A DNA stretch of 64,000 nucleotides from Gammaproteobacteria bacterium (GCA_009846005.1 VXYL01000014.1:36478-100477); one strand, 5' to 3'. Positions 51,999-61,384 are shown, counted from the stretch's first letter. Notes: generated by a model not told the origin, from the letters alone. Program-made: numbers and translations.

Positions 51999-54900
51999 TG
52001 GCCATCGAAATCCAGGCCGGCAATCGCCTCGAAACCCTCGCCGAACGGCTAGCGGACGAGATTCGGCGAAACCCTCTCGACCCATTCGAACCAGAGCGGA
52101 TCGTTGTGCCCCACCCGACGCTCGGGCGGTGGCTCGTGCTTGCCTTGGCGAAGGAACTCGGCATCGCGGCGAACATCTCCATCGAGCTTCCGGCCCAATT
52201 CGCGTGGTCGATCATGCACGATGCCCTCGGCACGCTGTCGAAGGACACGCCGTTCGCCCCGGACCGGCTGCGTTGGCGGATCTACGACCAGGTGGCGAGC
52301 CTTGACGGTCCCGGTACGGCGCCGGTGCGCAACTACCTATCAGACGGCGATCCCCGCAAGCGTTTCGAGCTGGCGGATCGCCTGGCGCGGGTCTACGACC
52401 GCTGCCTGCTCTACCGGCCCGAGTGGATTCGGGAATGGGAGCGTGGCACGACGCCGCATTGGCAGGCGCAACTCTGGCGCCGGCTGATGGAAGGCACAAC
52501 CGAGCCCAGTCACTGGGTCGCGGCAATCGACGCTTTCCGCGCCGCGAGCGGCTCGTTCGACGAGGTCGGGATCTGGCCTCGACGGGCGAGTATTTTCGGC
52601 GTCGCCGCGCTGTCGCCTTCGTACCTCGACCTCCTGCGCCAAGCGGGCGAACACGTCGATGTCCACTTGTACCTGCTTAGCCCGTGTCGGGAATACTGGA
52701 GCGACATCGCTCCTGGGCGCGTCATCCAGCGGCGTGCCGATCCCGTGGATCCCGCGCTGCAATACCGCACCGAGGGCAACGAACTTCTGAGCGCATGGGG
52801 CAAGCTGGGACGGGATATGCAGGCGCTCCTGGCGGACGCGGAACTGGCCACCGGAACACCCGAGGAGCGATACGACGAACCCGATCCGGGCACCGCGTTG
52901 GGTGCCGTGCAGCGGGACATCCTCGACCTTCGTCTGGCGACCGAAGCCAGGACCGAGCGAGGGATGCCAACCGACGACTCCATCCAGATCCACGTCTGCC
53001 ACTCCGCGATGCGCGAGGCGGAAGTGCTGCACGACCGGCTGCTGGGACTGTTCGACGCCCGCCCGGACATTCAACCTGCGGACGTGCTGGTGCTGACGCC
53101 GAACATCGTCGACTACGCGCCCGCCATCGAAGCCGTATTCGCAGCCGCCGATGTCATCCCGTTCAACATTGCCCGCCCCCGCGCTTCGGCGACCCGGGCC
53201 GTGCAGGCGTTCCTCGATCTCCTGGCCTTGCCCGATTCGCGCTACGGCGCGGAGGCCGTCGTGGCACCGTTGGAGTCGAGGGCGGTACGCGAGAAGTTCC
53301 GAATCGCGGAGCGGCAGCTCTCGACGTTGCGCGAGTGGGTACACGAAGCGGGCATCCGATGGGGCATCGACGCCGATCACCGCGCAGCCGAGGGACTACC
53401 CGGGTTCGCCGGCCATGCCTGGCGCCAGGGCATCGACCGGCTACTACTCGGCTACGCCATGGACGGCGAGACGGCGATGTTCGACGACGTGGCGCCCTAT
53501 TCGACGGACTCGGCGGGATTCTCCGGCGACTACGAACTCCTAGGCCGGTTCGTCGACTACTGCGAGAGCGCGATCGAGCTGCGGAAGCTGAAGGACGATG
53601 CGCGGTCAGCGGCCGATTGGGCCGAAAGCCTGCACGCCGTGGTGGAACGGTTCTTCGCGACCAATTGGGAGAACGCCGGGGAGACTGCGACGGTTACCCG
53701 GCTCATCGAGGACGTTGCGGCCGAGTGCGAGGTCGACACGCCGGTCCCGTTCGGTGTGCTCCGGGACGTGCTCGGCCGAGCCGCGACCGGGTTGTCGAGA
53801 CCGGCAGCGCGCCTTGCCGACGGCGTAACGGTCGTCTCGCTGGGCATTGGCCAGGCCTTCCCGGCCAAGGTCGTCTGCGCCCTCGGCATGAACGACCGTC
53901 TGTTCCCGCGCCGCCCGTCGCCGTCGTCCTTCGACTTGGTGGATGTCGACGACGAACGGACCGGCGACCGGAACAGCCGCGACGAGGATCGGTTCGCCTT
54001 CCTGGAAGCACTGCTCGCGGCACGTCGCTGCTTCCTGGTGAGCTACACCGGACGCAATGTCCGCGACGACAAGCCGATGCCGCCTTCGGTGGTCGTGGAC
54101 GAATTGCGCGACTATCTGCAGCGGCGTTTCGACGGAGGCTTCGACACGGCCCATCCCCTGCAGCCGTTCAGTCGTCGCTACTACGAGGCAGGCAGCAATC
54201 TATGGAGCTACTCCGCCTCGATGCTCGACGCCGCCCGTACGCTCGCGGGACACGCCGACAAGGAAACCGACACCCGGGCGCGCGAACGCTTCACGGTGCC
54301 GTTTGACCCAACCGTAGCGCCCCAGGGCCGCCCCGACGCTTCGCTCCGCTGTGCGTCGGGTCGCCTCGGGCTTGTCCCGTCCCGCCTAACCAGTCGTGAT
54401 GCCGGACGCGGGCGACCGCAAGGGTCGCCCCAACGGGATTCCTTCGATGGAGGGGAGGTCGACCTCCGACGCCTGATCGCGTTCTTCGGCAACCCGACCC
54501 GGGCATTTCTGCGGGACCGGCTCGGCGTCCGCCTCGAGGTCGACGAGATCGCGCTGGCGGAGGACGAGCCGTTCGAACTCGACGGCTTGGCGCGCTGGGC
54601 CCTGAAGACCGAGGTGTATGAACACGGCGGGGACGGGGACTTCGTCGAAGGAATCAAGCGGTTGGTGGTAGCCCGCGGTCGACTGCCAACGGGTGGTCCG
54701 GGCGAGGTGGTCTACGAGGACGTCGACGCGGATGTGCGGTCGTTCCGGCAGGCGCTCGAGCGCTATGGGCAAGCGCTCAAGGCCGATCCCAAAGACCTCG
54801 AGCTGGATATCGGCGGCTATCGTCTTGTCGGCGAGGTGGAAAACGTCGCTGCCGTCGACGACGGCAAGCGGCACGAGTTGCTGCGCTGGCGTATCGGCAC

Positions 54901-55336
54901 GATCCGTCCCCAGGACCGATTCGGGGCGTGGCTGGAGCTTCTGGCGTGGGTGGCGCAGGAGGAGGTCGAGGCCGAAGCGCACCTGGTCTGTCTGGCGCCG
55001 GGCGGCGTCGATCGGACGGTGTTCGAGGCACCCGCCCCTGGGGAGGCGCACGAACACCTCGAACGCTGGCTGGACGCCTGGTGGCGAGGCACGGGGGCGC
55101 TGCTGCCGTTCGCGCCTGGCGCGTCGATGGAGTACGCCAAGGGCTTTGCGAAGTCGCGAGACCACGACAGCGCTTGGAACGCTGCCTGTGGCCAGTGGCA
55201 CGGCGAACGAGCCTTCGACGGTCTGCAGAACCCCTACGTCGCGCTTGCCTACGACGGTGAGAATCCCTTCGACGAAGACCGTTTCGCGGAACTCGCCGAG
55301 ACGCTGCTGCTGCCGCTTCTCGAAGCGGAACGGTAG
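51998..55336 (+). CDS. recC: Exodeoxyribonuclease V gamma subunit
   Basis: 1112 residues, close to the E. coli length. The inactive helicase/nuclease scaffold that reads Chi is recognisable: AGNRLETLAERLADEI, FEPERIVVPHPTLGRWL, RFELADRLARVYDRCLLYRPEWI, IQIHVCHSAMREAEVLHDRLL, and LIAFFGNPTRAFLRDRLG. Residues about 772-814 (VAPQGRPDASLRCASG and on, 54313-54437) are encoded by a palindromic repeat inserted in frame just before the FFGNPTRAFL segment. It is the first rec gene, coupled to the toxin stop; recB follows after 8 bases. Confidence 0.95.
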   Translation: MAIEIQAGNRLETLAERLADEIRRNPLDPFEPERIVVPHPTLGRWLVLALAKELGIAANISIELPAQFAWSIMHDALGTLSKDTPFAPDRLRWRIYDQVASLDGPGTAPVRNYLSDGDPRKRFELADRLARVYDRCLLYRPEWIREWERGTTPHWQAQLWRRLMEGTTEPSHWVAAIDAFRAASGSFDEVGIWPRRASIFGVAALSPSYLDLLRQAGEHVDVHLYLLSPCREYWSDIAPGRVIQRRADPVDPALQYRTEGNELLSAWGKLGRDMQALLADAELATGTPEERYDEPDPGTALGAVQRDILDLRLATEARTERGMPTDDSIQIHVCHSAMREAEVLHDRLLGLFDARPDIQPADVLVLTPNIVDYAPAIEAVFAAADVIPFNIARPRASATRAVQAFLDLLALPDSRYGAEAVVAPLESRAVREKFRIAERQLSTLREWVHEAGIRWGIDADHRAAEGLPGFAGHAWRQGIDRLLLGYAMDGETAMFDDVAPYSTDSAGFSGDYELLGRFVDYCESAIELRKLKDDARSAADWAESLHAVVERFFATNWENAGETATVTRLIEDVAAECEVDTPVPFGVLRDVLGRAATGLSRPAARLADGVTVVSLGIGQAFPAKVVCALGMNDRLFPRRPSPSSFDLVDVDDERTGDRNSRDEDRFAFLEALLAARRCFLVSYTGRNVRDDKPMPPSVVVDELRDYLQRRFDGGFDTAHPLQPFSRRYYEAGSNLWSYSASMLDAARTLAGHADKETDTRARERFTVPFDPTVAPQGRPDASLRCASGRLGLVPSRLTSRDAGRGRPQGSPQRDSFDGGEVDLRRLIAFFGNPTRAFLRDRLGVRLEVDEIALAEDEPFELDGLARWALKTEVYEHGGDGDFVEGIKRLVVARGRLPTGGPGEVVYEDVDADVRSFRQALERYGQALKADPKDLELDIGGYRLVGEVENVAAVDDGKRHELLRWRIGTIRPQDRFGAWLELLAWVAQEEVEAEAHLVCLAPGGVDRTVFEAPAPGEAHEHLERWLDAWWRGTGALLPFAPGASMEYAKGFAKSRDHDSAWNAACGQWHGERAFDGLQNPYVALAYDGENPFDEDRFAELAETLLLPLLEAER
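54313..54437. repeat. Palindromic repeat inserted in frame in recC
   Basis: gtagcgccccagg ... cttgtcccgtcccgcc ... gccggacgcgggcgacc gcaa gggtcgccccaacggg. It joins copies of both repeat cores seen elsewhere (27101, 35847, 48462), and its right half matches 27101-27135 including the gccggacgcg flank. The recC frame stays open across it. Confidence 0.88.
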
Positions 55337-55344
55337 CCGGGCAG

Positions 55345-58300
55345 ATGGACCAACCCGAAAAGACGCCGTTGAATGTCGCCTTGGGCGATGCCCCGGAGCT
55401 GTTGATCGAAGCCAGCGCGGGCACCGGCAAGACCTATGCCCTGACCACGCTGGCTGCCCGCTTGCTGGTCGAGAATCGCGTCGAGATCGGGGATCTCCTA
55501 GTGGTGACGTTCACCATCGCGGCGACCGGGGAATTGCGCGACCGCATACGCGCGACGCTGCGGGCCGCACTGCGCCGGGCAAGGGGCGAGGAGGCCGAAT
55601 CCCAGGCTGTTGATCTGCTCGAACGCTGGCAAGGTCTCGGCATCGACCGGGCCGACATCGAGCGACGCTTGGACTTGGCGTTGCTCGATCTCGACCGCGC
55701 CAACGTCATGACCATCCACGGCTTCTGCCAACGCGTGCTCGGCGATTTCGCGTTCGAGGGGGGGCTGCCGTTCGCCTTCGAGGTGGCGGGCGACGGCGCC
55801 GATGCGTTGAACGCGGCGATCAACGACGAGTGGCGCCGGTGGGCCTATCCCGCGTCCCCCCTGCTGGTTCGCTACGCCGCCAAGAAGGGCTTCGCGGCCG
55901 AGGAACTTGCCGGCTGGGTGTCCGGATACGTGGCAAGGCTCGATCTTGAGATCGTCGGCGCGGCGTCCTCGACCGAGGAGATGTCAAGCGAACTGGGCGG
56001 GCTGGAAGACGCTTGGCGGGACGCGGTTCGCAAGGCCAGGGACACTCACAAACGGCAGGCTGCGTCGATCCCGGACGGGGACCGCGACCGCATCGCCGCG
56101 GTGCTGCAACGGCCTGAAGTCGTGCTTTGCACAAAGAACGCGAGCTACCTCGGCAACAGATCACAAGGCAGGCGACTGGGTGAGGGGGCGCCGGTGCTTG
56201 CCGACGCCCTGGCCGAGCTGGACGAGGCATCAGGGAAACTCCGTATCGGCTACGACCGTCTGTTGCCATGCCTGCGCCGCGACGCGTTGCGGAATACGCG
56301 CGCCGTGCTGGAATGCCGCGTCCGCGAGGATCGAAAGCTCGGCTTCGACGACCTGCTCACCGCCTTGCACCGAGCACTCGAAAGCGGAACGGTTTTGGCG
56401 CGGCGCATCCGCGACCGGTACCCTTGGGCGCTCATCGACGAGTACCAGGACACCGACCGGGTGCAGGCGGAGATATTCCGCCGCATCTACCGGGACGCGC
56501 GACTGGCCGACGATGACGGCGCGTTGATCATCGTCGGCGATCCCAAGCAGTCGATCTACCGGTTCCGCAGCGCCGACATCTTCGCCTACCTGAACACCAG
56601 CGACGCCGTTGCCGACGACGCGAAGCTCCGCCTGTCGCGCAACTTCCGTTCGGTGCCGGCATTGACCGAGGCGGTGAACGCCGTGTTCGACCATCCCTGT
56701 CCTTTCGCGTTGCCCGGCATCAGCTTCGCTCCCGTCGGATCCGCCGTCGAAGATCCCAACCTCGCAATCGACGGCGAAACCGTCGCGGAGGGAGGCGTTG
56801 CTCCGTTTCAGATCCGGCATTTGCCTTGGCTTCCCGGGCAGCCCTGGACGAAGCCGAACATGCGCGATCTGGCCGCGCGTTTGGCCGCCGACGAGATCGC
56901 CGCCTTGCTCGCGCTCGCCGATCAAGGCCATGCGCGATTGGGCGACGAGCCGGTGCGTGGCTCGGATGTCGCCGTGCTGGTGCGGACTACCGAACAGGGA
57001 CGGCGGGTCGGTCGGGCACTTCACGAGCGCGGCATCGCCAGTGTCGAGATCGGCATGGAGATCGTCATGGCGAGCCGCGAGGCGGAACAGCTCGAGCGCT
57101 TGCTGTGGGCCATCGCCAAACCGCAGTCCCCGCATCGCACCCGCGGCGCCCTGACGGCGGACGTCCTCGGGCTAGACGCTGCCGCGGTGGGAGCGCTTCA
57201 GGACGACGACAACGCATGGAACCTGTGGACCGAACGCCTTGGCGACTGGCTCGAGGAGTGGGAGCGGTCGGACATCGCCACGTTGGTCCGGCGCATCTTG
57301 GAGTCCGAGGAAGTCAAGGGGTCCGACCGCCTGTTGCGCTACCGGGACGGCGCAAGGCGGCTCACCAACCTCAAGCATCTGGCGGAGCTGCTTCAACAGA
57401 CACAAGCCCGCGAGCGATACTCGCCGACGGGGCTTGCCGCTTGGTTTACCCGGCAGCGCGCAAACGCCGGCGACCGCGACGAGATGGCCCTGCTGCGCCT
57501 CGATAGCGACGAGCAGCTCGTCAAGATCGTCACGATGCATGCCGCCAAGGGGCTCGAATTCCCCATTGTGTTCTGTCCGTTCCTATGGGACGCCAGCGCG
57601 CCGCGCAGGAAGGCTTGGGCCGACTACCACAGCGCGGATGTCGGCCATGCCGAGATCTTGGACCTGGATCCGTCGCAGGAGGATCTCGACGCCGACTGGC
57701 TGGAGCAGTTCTCCGACGAAGCGCGGCTCCTCTACGTCGCGCTCACCCGCGCCAAGGAACGCTGCGTGGTGACATGGACGAAGGTCCGGCAGACGGAAAA
57801 CGCGCCCCTCACCTGGTTGCTCTACGGTCGCGAAGCCGCCGGCGGCGAGGTGGATGCCCGGACTCTACTCGACGTGGCGAAGATGGCCAACGGGCTCTCG
57901 CCCGAAGAGTGGCGAGCGGGCCTAGACGATCTAGCGACACGATGTTCGGCAGAGATCGCCATCGTCGACATGGACCTCGGCTACGAGTCGCCGCCGGTCG
58001 AACACACCTCGACCGTGCCGGCGGAACTCACGGGTCGTCACTTGGGCCGGCAACTGGCGCGGATTCGCCAGATGAGCAGCTACTCGGCGCTGGCCCACAG
58101 CGCCGGCGTCGCTGAGTCGCCCGACGATCATGAGACGGTGGAGCTGCCCGACCGGGACGAGGCCGAAACGACGGAAGAAGAGGCGACCACGGCAGGGGAA
58201 TCCGTGCGGAATGCTCTCACCTTCCCGGCGGGACGACGAGTCGGTAGCTGCCTGCACCGGATCTTCGAACGACTCGACCGGGGCGAAGAGGAATCCGTCG

Positions 58301-58932
58301 GAGATGCCTGCCGCGAGAGTCTGGCCAGGTACCGGATTGACCCCCAGTGGGTAGACGTGGCGCAGGCGATGGTGGCGAACACCCGGGCGACCCTGCTCGC
58401 CGCTGCCGAGGGTCCCGGTGTCGGCAAGGGGTTCCGGCTCCGTGATCTCGAACGCGCCGTCCCGGAGATGGAGTTCCACCTGCCGCTCGAAGGACTCGAC
58501 CGCGGCCGGCTCGGCGAAGCCCTTGCGGATCATGGCTACGACAACCCGTTCGCCGGGTCGCGTTCGAACATCGACGGGTATCTGCGCGGATTCATCGATC
58601 TGGTCGTCGGCCACGACGGCGTCTGGTACGTGCTCGACTACAAGTCCAACTGGCTCGGCAATCGCCTCGACGACTATCGGTCCGCGGGCATCTCGAAGGC
58701 AATGCGCGACCACCGATATCCGCTTCAGTACCTGCTCTACCTCGTGGCATTGGGCCGTTACCTGGCGGGTCGCTTGCCGGGGTACGACTACGACCAACAC
58801 ATCGGCGGTGCCTTCTACCTGTTCCTGCGCGGTATCGACCCGGCGGCTGGCATGGACCGGGGCGTCTACTTCGACCGTCCGAGCCGGGCTTGTATAGAAG
58901 CCCTCGACGTCTGTTTCAAGGGGGCGGCGTGA
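55345..58932 (+). CDS. recB: Exodeoxyribonuclease V beta subunit (helicase-nuclease)
   Basis: 1195 residues. 3'-5' SF1A helicase: Walker A ASAGTGKT (23-30), TIHGFCQRVL, DEYQDTDRVQ, GDPKQSIYRFR, TMHAAKGLEFPIVFCP, LLYVALTRAKERCVV. The C-terminal nuclease has GFIDLVVG, WYVLDYKSN (D-x-K) and YPLQYLLY. It loads RecA after Chi in the E. coli paradigm. It overlaps recD by GTGA. Confidence 0.96.
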   Translation: MDQPEKTPLNVALGDAPELLIEASAGTGKTYALTTLAARLLVENRVEIGDLLVVTFTIAATGELRDRIRATLRAALRRARGEEAESQAVDLLERWQGLGIDRADIERRLDLALLDLDRANVMTIHGFCQRVLGDFAFEGGLPFAFEVAGDGADALNAAINDEWRRWAYPASPLLVRYAAKKGFAAEELAGWVSGYVARLDLEIVGAASSTEEMSSELGGLEDAWRDAVRKARDTHKRQAASIPDGDRDRIAAVLQRPEVVLCTKNASYLGNRSQGRRLGEGAPVLADALAELDEASGKLRIGYDRLLPCLRRDALRNTRAVLECRVREDRKLGFDDLLTALHRALESGTVLARRIRDRYPWALIDEYQDTDRVQAEIFRRIYRDARLADDDGALIIVGDPKQSIYRFRSADIFAYLNTSDAVADDAKLRLSRNFRSVPALTEAVNAVFDHPCPFALPGISFAPVGSAVEDPNLAIDGETVAEGGVAPFQIRHLPWLPGQPWTKPNMRDLAARLAADEIAALLALADQGHARLGDEPVRGSDVAVLVRTTEQGRRVGRALHERGIASVEIGMEIVMASREAEQLERLLWAIAKPQSPHRTRGALTADVLGLDAAAVGALQDDDNAWNLWTERLGDWLEEWERSDIATLVRRILESEEVKGSDRLLRYRDGARRLTNLKHLAELLQQTQARERYSPTGLAAWFTRQRANAGDRDEMALLRLDSDEQLVKIVTMHAAKGLEFPIVFCPFLWDASAPRRKAWADYHSADVGHAEILDLDPSQEDLDADWLEQFSDEARLLYVALTRAKERCVVTWTKVRQTENAPLTWLLYGREAAGGEVDARTLLDVAKMANGLSPEEWRAGLDDLATRCSAEIAIVDMDLGYESPPVEHTSTVPAELTGRHLGRQLARIRQMSSYSALAHSAGVAESPDDHETVELPDRDEAETTEEEATTAGESVRNALTFPAGRRVGSCLHRIFERLDRGEEESVGDACRESLARYRIDPQWVDVAQAMVANTRATLLAAAEGPGVGKGFRLRDLERAVPEMEFHLPLEGLDRGRLGEALADHGYDNPFAGSRSNIDGYLRGFIDLVVGHDGVWYVLDYKSNWLGNRLDDYRSAGISKAMRDHRYPLQYLLYLVALGRYLAGRLPGYDYDQHIGGAFYLFLRGIDPAAGMDRGVYFDRPSRACIEALDVCFKGAA

Positions 58933-60656
58933 TCGAACTCCTCAAGGATCTGCATGACCAGGACCTGATCGCCGACATCGATTGGCACTTCGCGCGGGCG
59001 ATCGCCCGTTTCGACGGCCACGAACATCCAGAGGTGGCGCTCGCGGCCGCGCTCGCCAGCGTTCAAACCCGGCGCGGACATGTGTGTCTCGACCTTGCCG
59101 ATTGCGCAGCAGGGTCCCTCTCGGCAGTGCTTGAAGATGCCTCGCTCGGGGACCGTCAGATTCCAGACTACATGCTGCCGGAACTCGAAGAGTGGCAGCA
59201 TTCATTGCTCTCGAGTCCGGTGGTTGCCGGTCCGGATTGCGAGCGGCAGGCGCCGCTTGTCTTGGACGACGCGGGGCGGCTCTACCTGGCCCGCTACAGG
59301 CGCGCGGAAACCGATGTTGCCGTGCGGCTGATCGAAATGGCCCGGGCTCGCGAGCGCCTGTCCGGGGTCGATGGCAAGCTTGGTCGATTGTTCGGTGAGG
59401 GCGACGACGACCAGCGTCGTGCGGCTGAGGCTGTGTTGAGTCGTCGTCTGTGCGTCGTAACCGGGGGACCGGGAACCGGCAAGACCTTCGTCGCCGCCCG
59501 GGTCATCGCTCTGCTCCTAGATTCGGGGCTTGCACGATTGGACCGCATCGCCTTGGTGGCGCCGACAGGAAAGGCGGCTGCGAGACTGCAGGAGTCGGTC
59601 TCGGTGCAGGTCAAGAGCCTAGCGGCGACCGTAGCCGCCCTGGCCGACTACCGGGCCAAGGCGAGCACGGTGCATCGGCTGCTCTACCAGGCGCGGGACG
59701 GCGGATTGCCTGTGGACGCCGTCATTCTCGACGAAGCATCCATGGTCGATCTAGCCCTCATGTCGCGGCTCTTGGACGCGTTGCCGGACGCGGGTCGCCT
59801 GGTCGTGCTCGGCGATGCCGACCAATTGGCATCGGTGCAGCCGGGGGCGGTGCTGGGCGACCTCTGCGCCGCTGCGGCGGTTCCGGGGTCGCCTCTCGAT
59901 GGCTGCGTTCTGGCACTGACGAAAAGCCGTCGGTTCGCGAAGGACAGCGGGATCGGCCGGCTTGCTGACGCCATCGTTTCGGGAGATGTCGCGGGCGCCT
60001 TGGACGCCCTGAACGATCCCCGGGATAGTCGGACCGAACTGCACCCCATGGGGGATACCCGCGCCTTCGACCGCTTCGCGGCGAGCCACGCGGTGGAGTC
60101 TTGGGCACCGTGTCTCGAGAATCCGCACGAGGTGCCGTTTCCGAAGCTGCGCGTGTTGTGCGCCCACCGGCACGGACCGTTCGGCACGTATCGATTCAAC
60201 CGGCTGGTCGAGGCGGAACTTCGCCGGCGCGGCCTAGTCGGCCGGGAGGAGTTCTATCCGGGTCGTCCGATCATCGTCACCCGCAACGACCGGGCCACGG
60301 CGCTTTCCAACGGCGACACGGGCATCGTGGTCGACGGCGGCGACGGTCGACGCGTCTGGTTTCCGGACCTCAAACGCTCCGACGGCGAGCGATTCGAAGT
60401 ATCGCCCGCCCGCTTGCCGGCCCACGACAGCTTCTTCGCCCTGACGGTGCATCGCGCCCAGGGCTCCGAGTACGATGAGGTGGCCTTCGTTCCGGGACCC
60501 GCCGAGTCGCGCGTGGTGACCCGGGAGTTGTTCTACACGGCGGTTACTCGGGCGAGGGAGAAGGTCGTCGTCCACGGCACGGAGGACGGCGTGATGGAAG
60601 CGGTGGTTCGCTCGACTGACCGGGTGGGCGGACTGGCGTCCCGGCTTGCCCCGTAG
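58929..60656 (+). CDS. recD: Exodeoxyribonuclease V alpha subunit (5'-3' helicase)
   Basis: 575 residues. SF1B helicase motifs: GGPGTGKTFVAARV (near 179-186), VAPTGKAAARLQES, LDEASMVDLALM, VLGDADQLASVQPGAV, TVHRAQGSEYDEVAFV, FYTAVTRAREKVVVHG. An N-terminal RecD domain (IELLKDLHDQDLIADIDWHFARAIARF) contacts RecB. GTG 58929 overlaps the recB stop. It completes parDE-recC-recB-recD. Confidence 0.95.
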   Translation: MIELLKDLHDQDLIADIDWHFARAIARFDGHEHPEVALAAALASVQTRRGHVCLDLADCAAGSLSAVLEDASLGDRQIPDYMLPELEEWQHSLLSSPVVAGPDCERQAPLVLDDAGRLYLARYRRAETDVAVRLIEMARARERLSGVDGKLGRLFGEGDDDQRRAAEAVLSRRLCVVTGGPGTGKTFVAARVIALLLDSGLARLDRIALVAPTGKAAARLQESVSVQVKSLAATVAALADYRAKASTVHRLLYQARDGGLPVDAVILDEASMVDLALMSRLLDALPDAGRLVVLGDADQLASVQPGAVLGDLCAAAAVPGSPLDGCVLALTKSRRFAKDSGIGRLADAIVSGDVAGALDALNDPRDSRTELHPMGDTRAFDRFAASHAVESWAPCLENPHEVPFPKLRVLCAHRHGPFGTYRFNRLVEAELRRRGLVGREEFYPGRPIIVTRNDRATALSNGDTGIVVDGGDGRRVWFPDLKRSDGERFEVSPARLPAHDSFFALTVHRAQGSEYDEVAFVPGPAESRVVTRELFYTAVTRAREKVVVHGTEDGVMEAVVRSTDRVGGLASRLAP

Positions 60657-60782
60657 CGGTGCCGGAGCGGCTTGCTAATGCCCTCGGAAGGGCGTTCGCC
60701 GTGCCGTAGACCCGAATCGAGCCTGCGCGGCAGGGACGCTGCACGTCGGGTATGGTGAGTGCTTCGGTTCGAGGAGGCGAAG
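60657..60782. other. Intergenic region after recD
   Basis: No gene. It contains a small hairpin (gccct cgga agggc, about 60680-60693) that could weakly terminate the rec operon, and the gaggag ribosome site of the next gene. Nothing else is recognised. Confidence 0.4.
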
Positions 60783-61265
60783 GTGGCGAAGGGGTTCCTG
60801 CAGATTCTGACCGTTGCGGCGTTGGCGCTCGCAACGTCGGCATTCGGGGCGGACGACGGAAGGTCGGACGACAGCGGGTCGGACGCGTCGCTCGCCCAGG
60901 TGGCGATCAACGTGGCGGACCTGGACCGATCCGAGAAGTACTACCGCGATGTGCTCGGCTTCACCCGGGTCTGGCAGTACCCGCCGGATTCGGAGGCCCC
61001 CATCGAGATCGGGTTGGCGGCACCGGGCGGTGGCGCGGGCCTGGTTCTTGCGCGCCTCAGTGACGAACCGCTCCCCGAGGGCAAGGGCAGGTACGGTCGG
61101 ATCATCGTCAACACCGCCAACGCCAAGAAGCTCGCGGCGAAGGCCGAGGCAGCCGGTTCGAAACCCCGGTTCGTCACGATTCCCGGCGACAACCCGCCGA
61201 CGATCGTGTTCTTCCGCGATCCCGATGGCTACGAGATCGAGCTGTACCAGGGGCCGTCGCCGTAG
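60783..61265 (+). CDS. Exported VOC-domain protein
   Basis: 160 residues: signal peptide (GFLQILTVAALALATSAFGA), then one glyoxalase/bleomycin-resistance fold (QVAINVADLDRSEKYYRDVLGFTRVW, and FFRDPDGYEIELYQGPSP). The metal Glu is present in EIELY. Periplasmic VOC proteins are less common than cytoplasmic ones. GTG 60783 follows gaggaggcgaag. Its TAG stop is the head of a palindromic repeat (ccgTAGgggcgacc). The ligand is unknown. Confidence 0.83.
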   Translation: MAKGFLQILTVAALALATSAFGADDGRSDDSGSDASLAQVAINVADLDRSEKYYRDVLGFTRVWQYPPDSEAPIEIGLAAPGGGAGLVLARLSDEPLPEGKGRYGRIIVNTANAKKLAAKAEAAGSKPRFVTIPGDNPPTIVFFRDPDGYEIELYQGPSP

Positions 61266-61287
61266 GGGCGACCCTTGTGGTCGCCCG
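61261..61287. repeat. Palindromic repeat supplying the VOC stop codon
   Basis: cgtaggggcgaccc ttgt ggtcgcccg, identical to the core at 27101-27127. Bases 61263-61265 are the TAG of the upstream gene. Confidence 0.92.
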
Positions 61288-61357
61288 CTCGACCCTAACG
61301 CGCCCGACGGACGCGCGGCCGCCCGCGCCCAGTGGACGAGGACGTTTCAGTGCAAAC

Positions 61358-61384
61358 ACGGGCGAGGACAGCCTCGCCCTTACG
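61358..61384. repeat. Related palindrome supplying the RNHCP stop codon
   Basis: cgggcgagg aca gcctcgccct tacg; read on the minus strand it starts CGTAAGGGCGAGG, the same head with TAA. Bases 61380-61382 are the TAA stop of the minus-strand RNHCP gene. With 61261-61287 it fills most of the 114-base gap. Confidence 0.85.

Noticed and set aside
52684..54306. 540-codon plus-strand frame inside recC
   Set aside because: Arg/Gly-rich shadow in another frame of recC.
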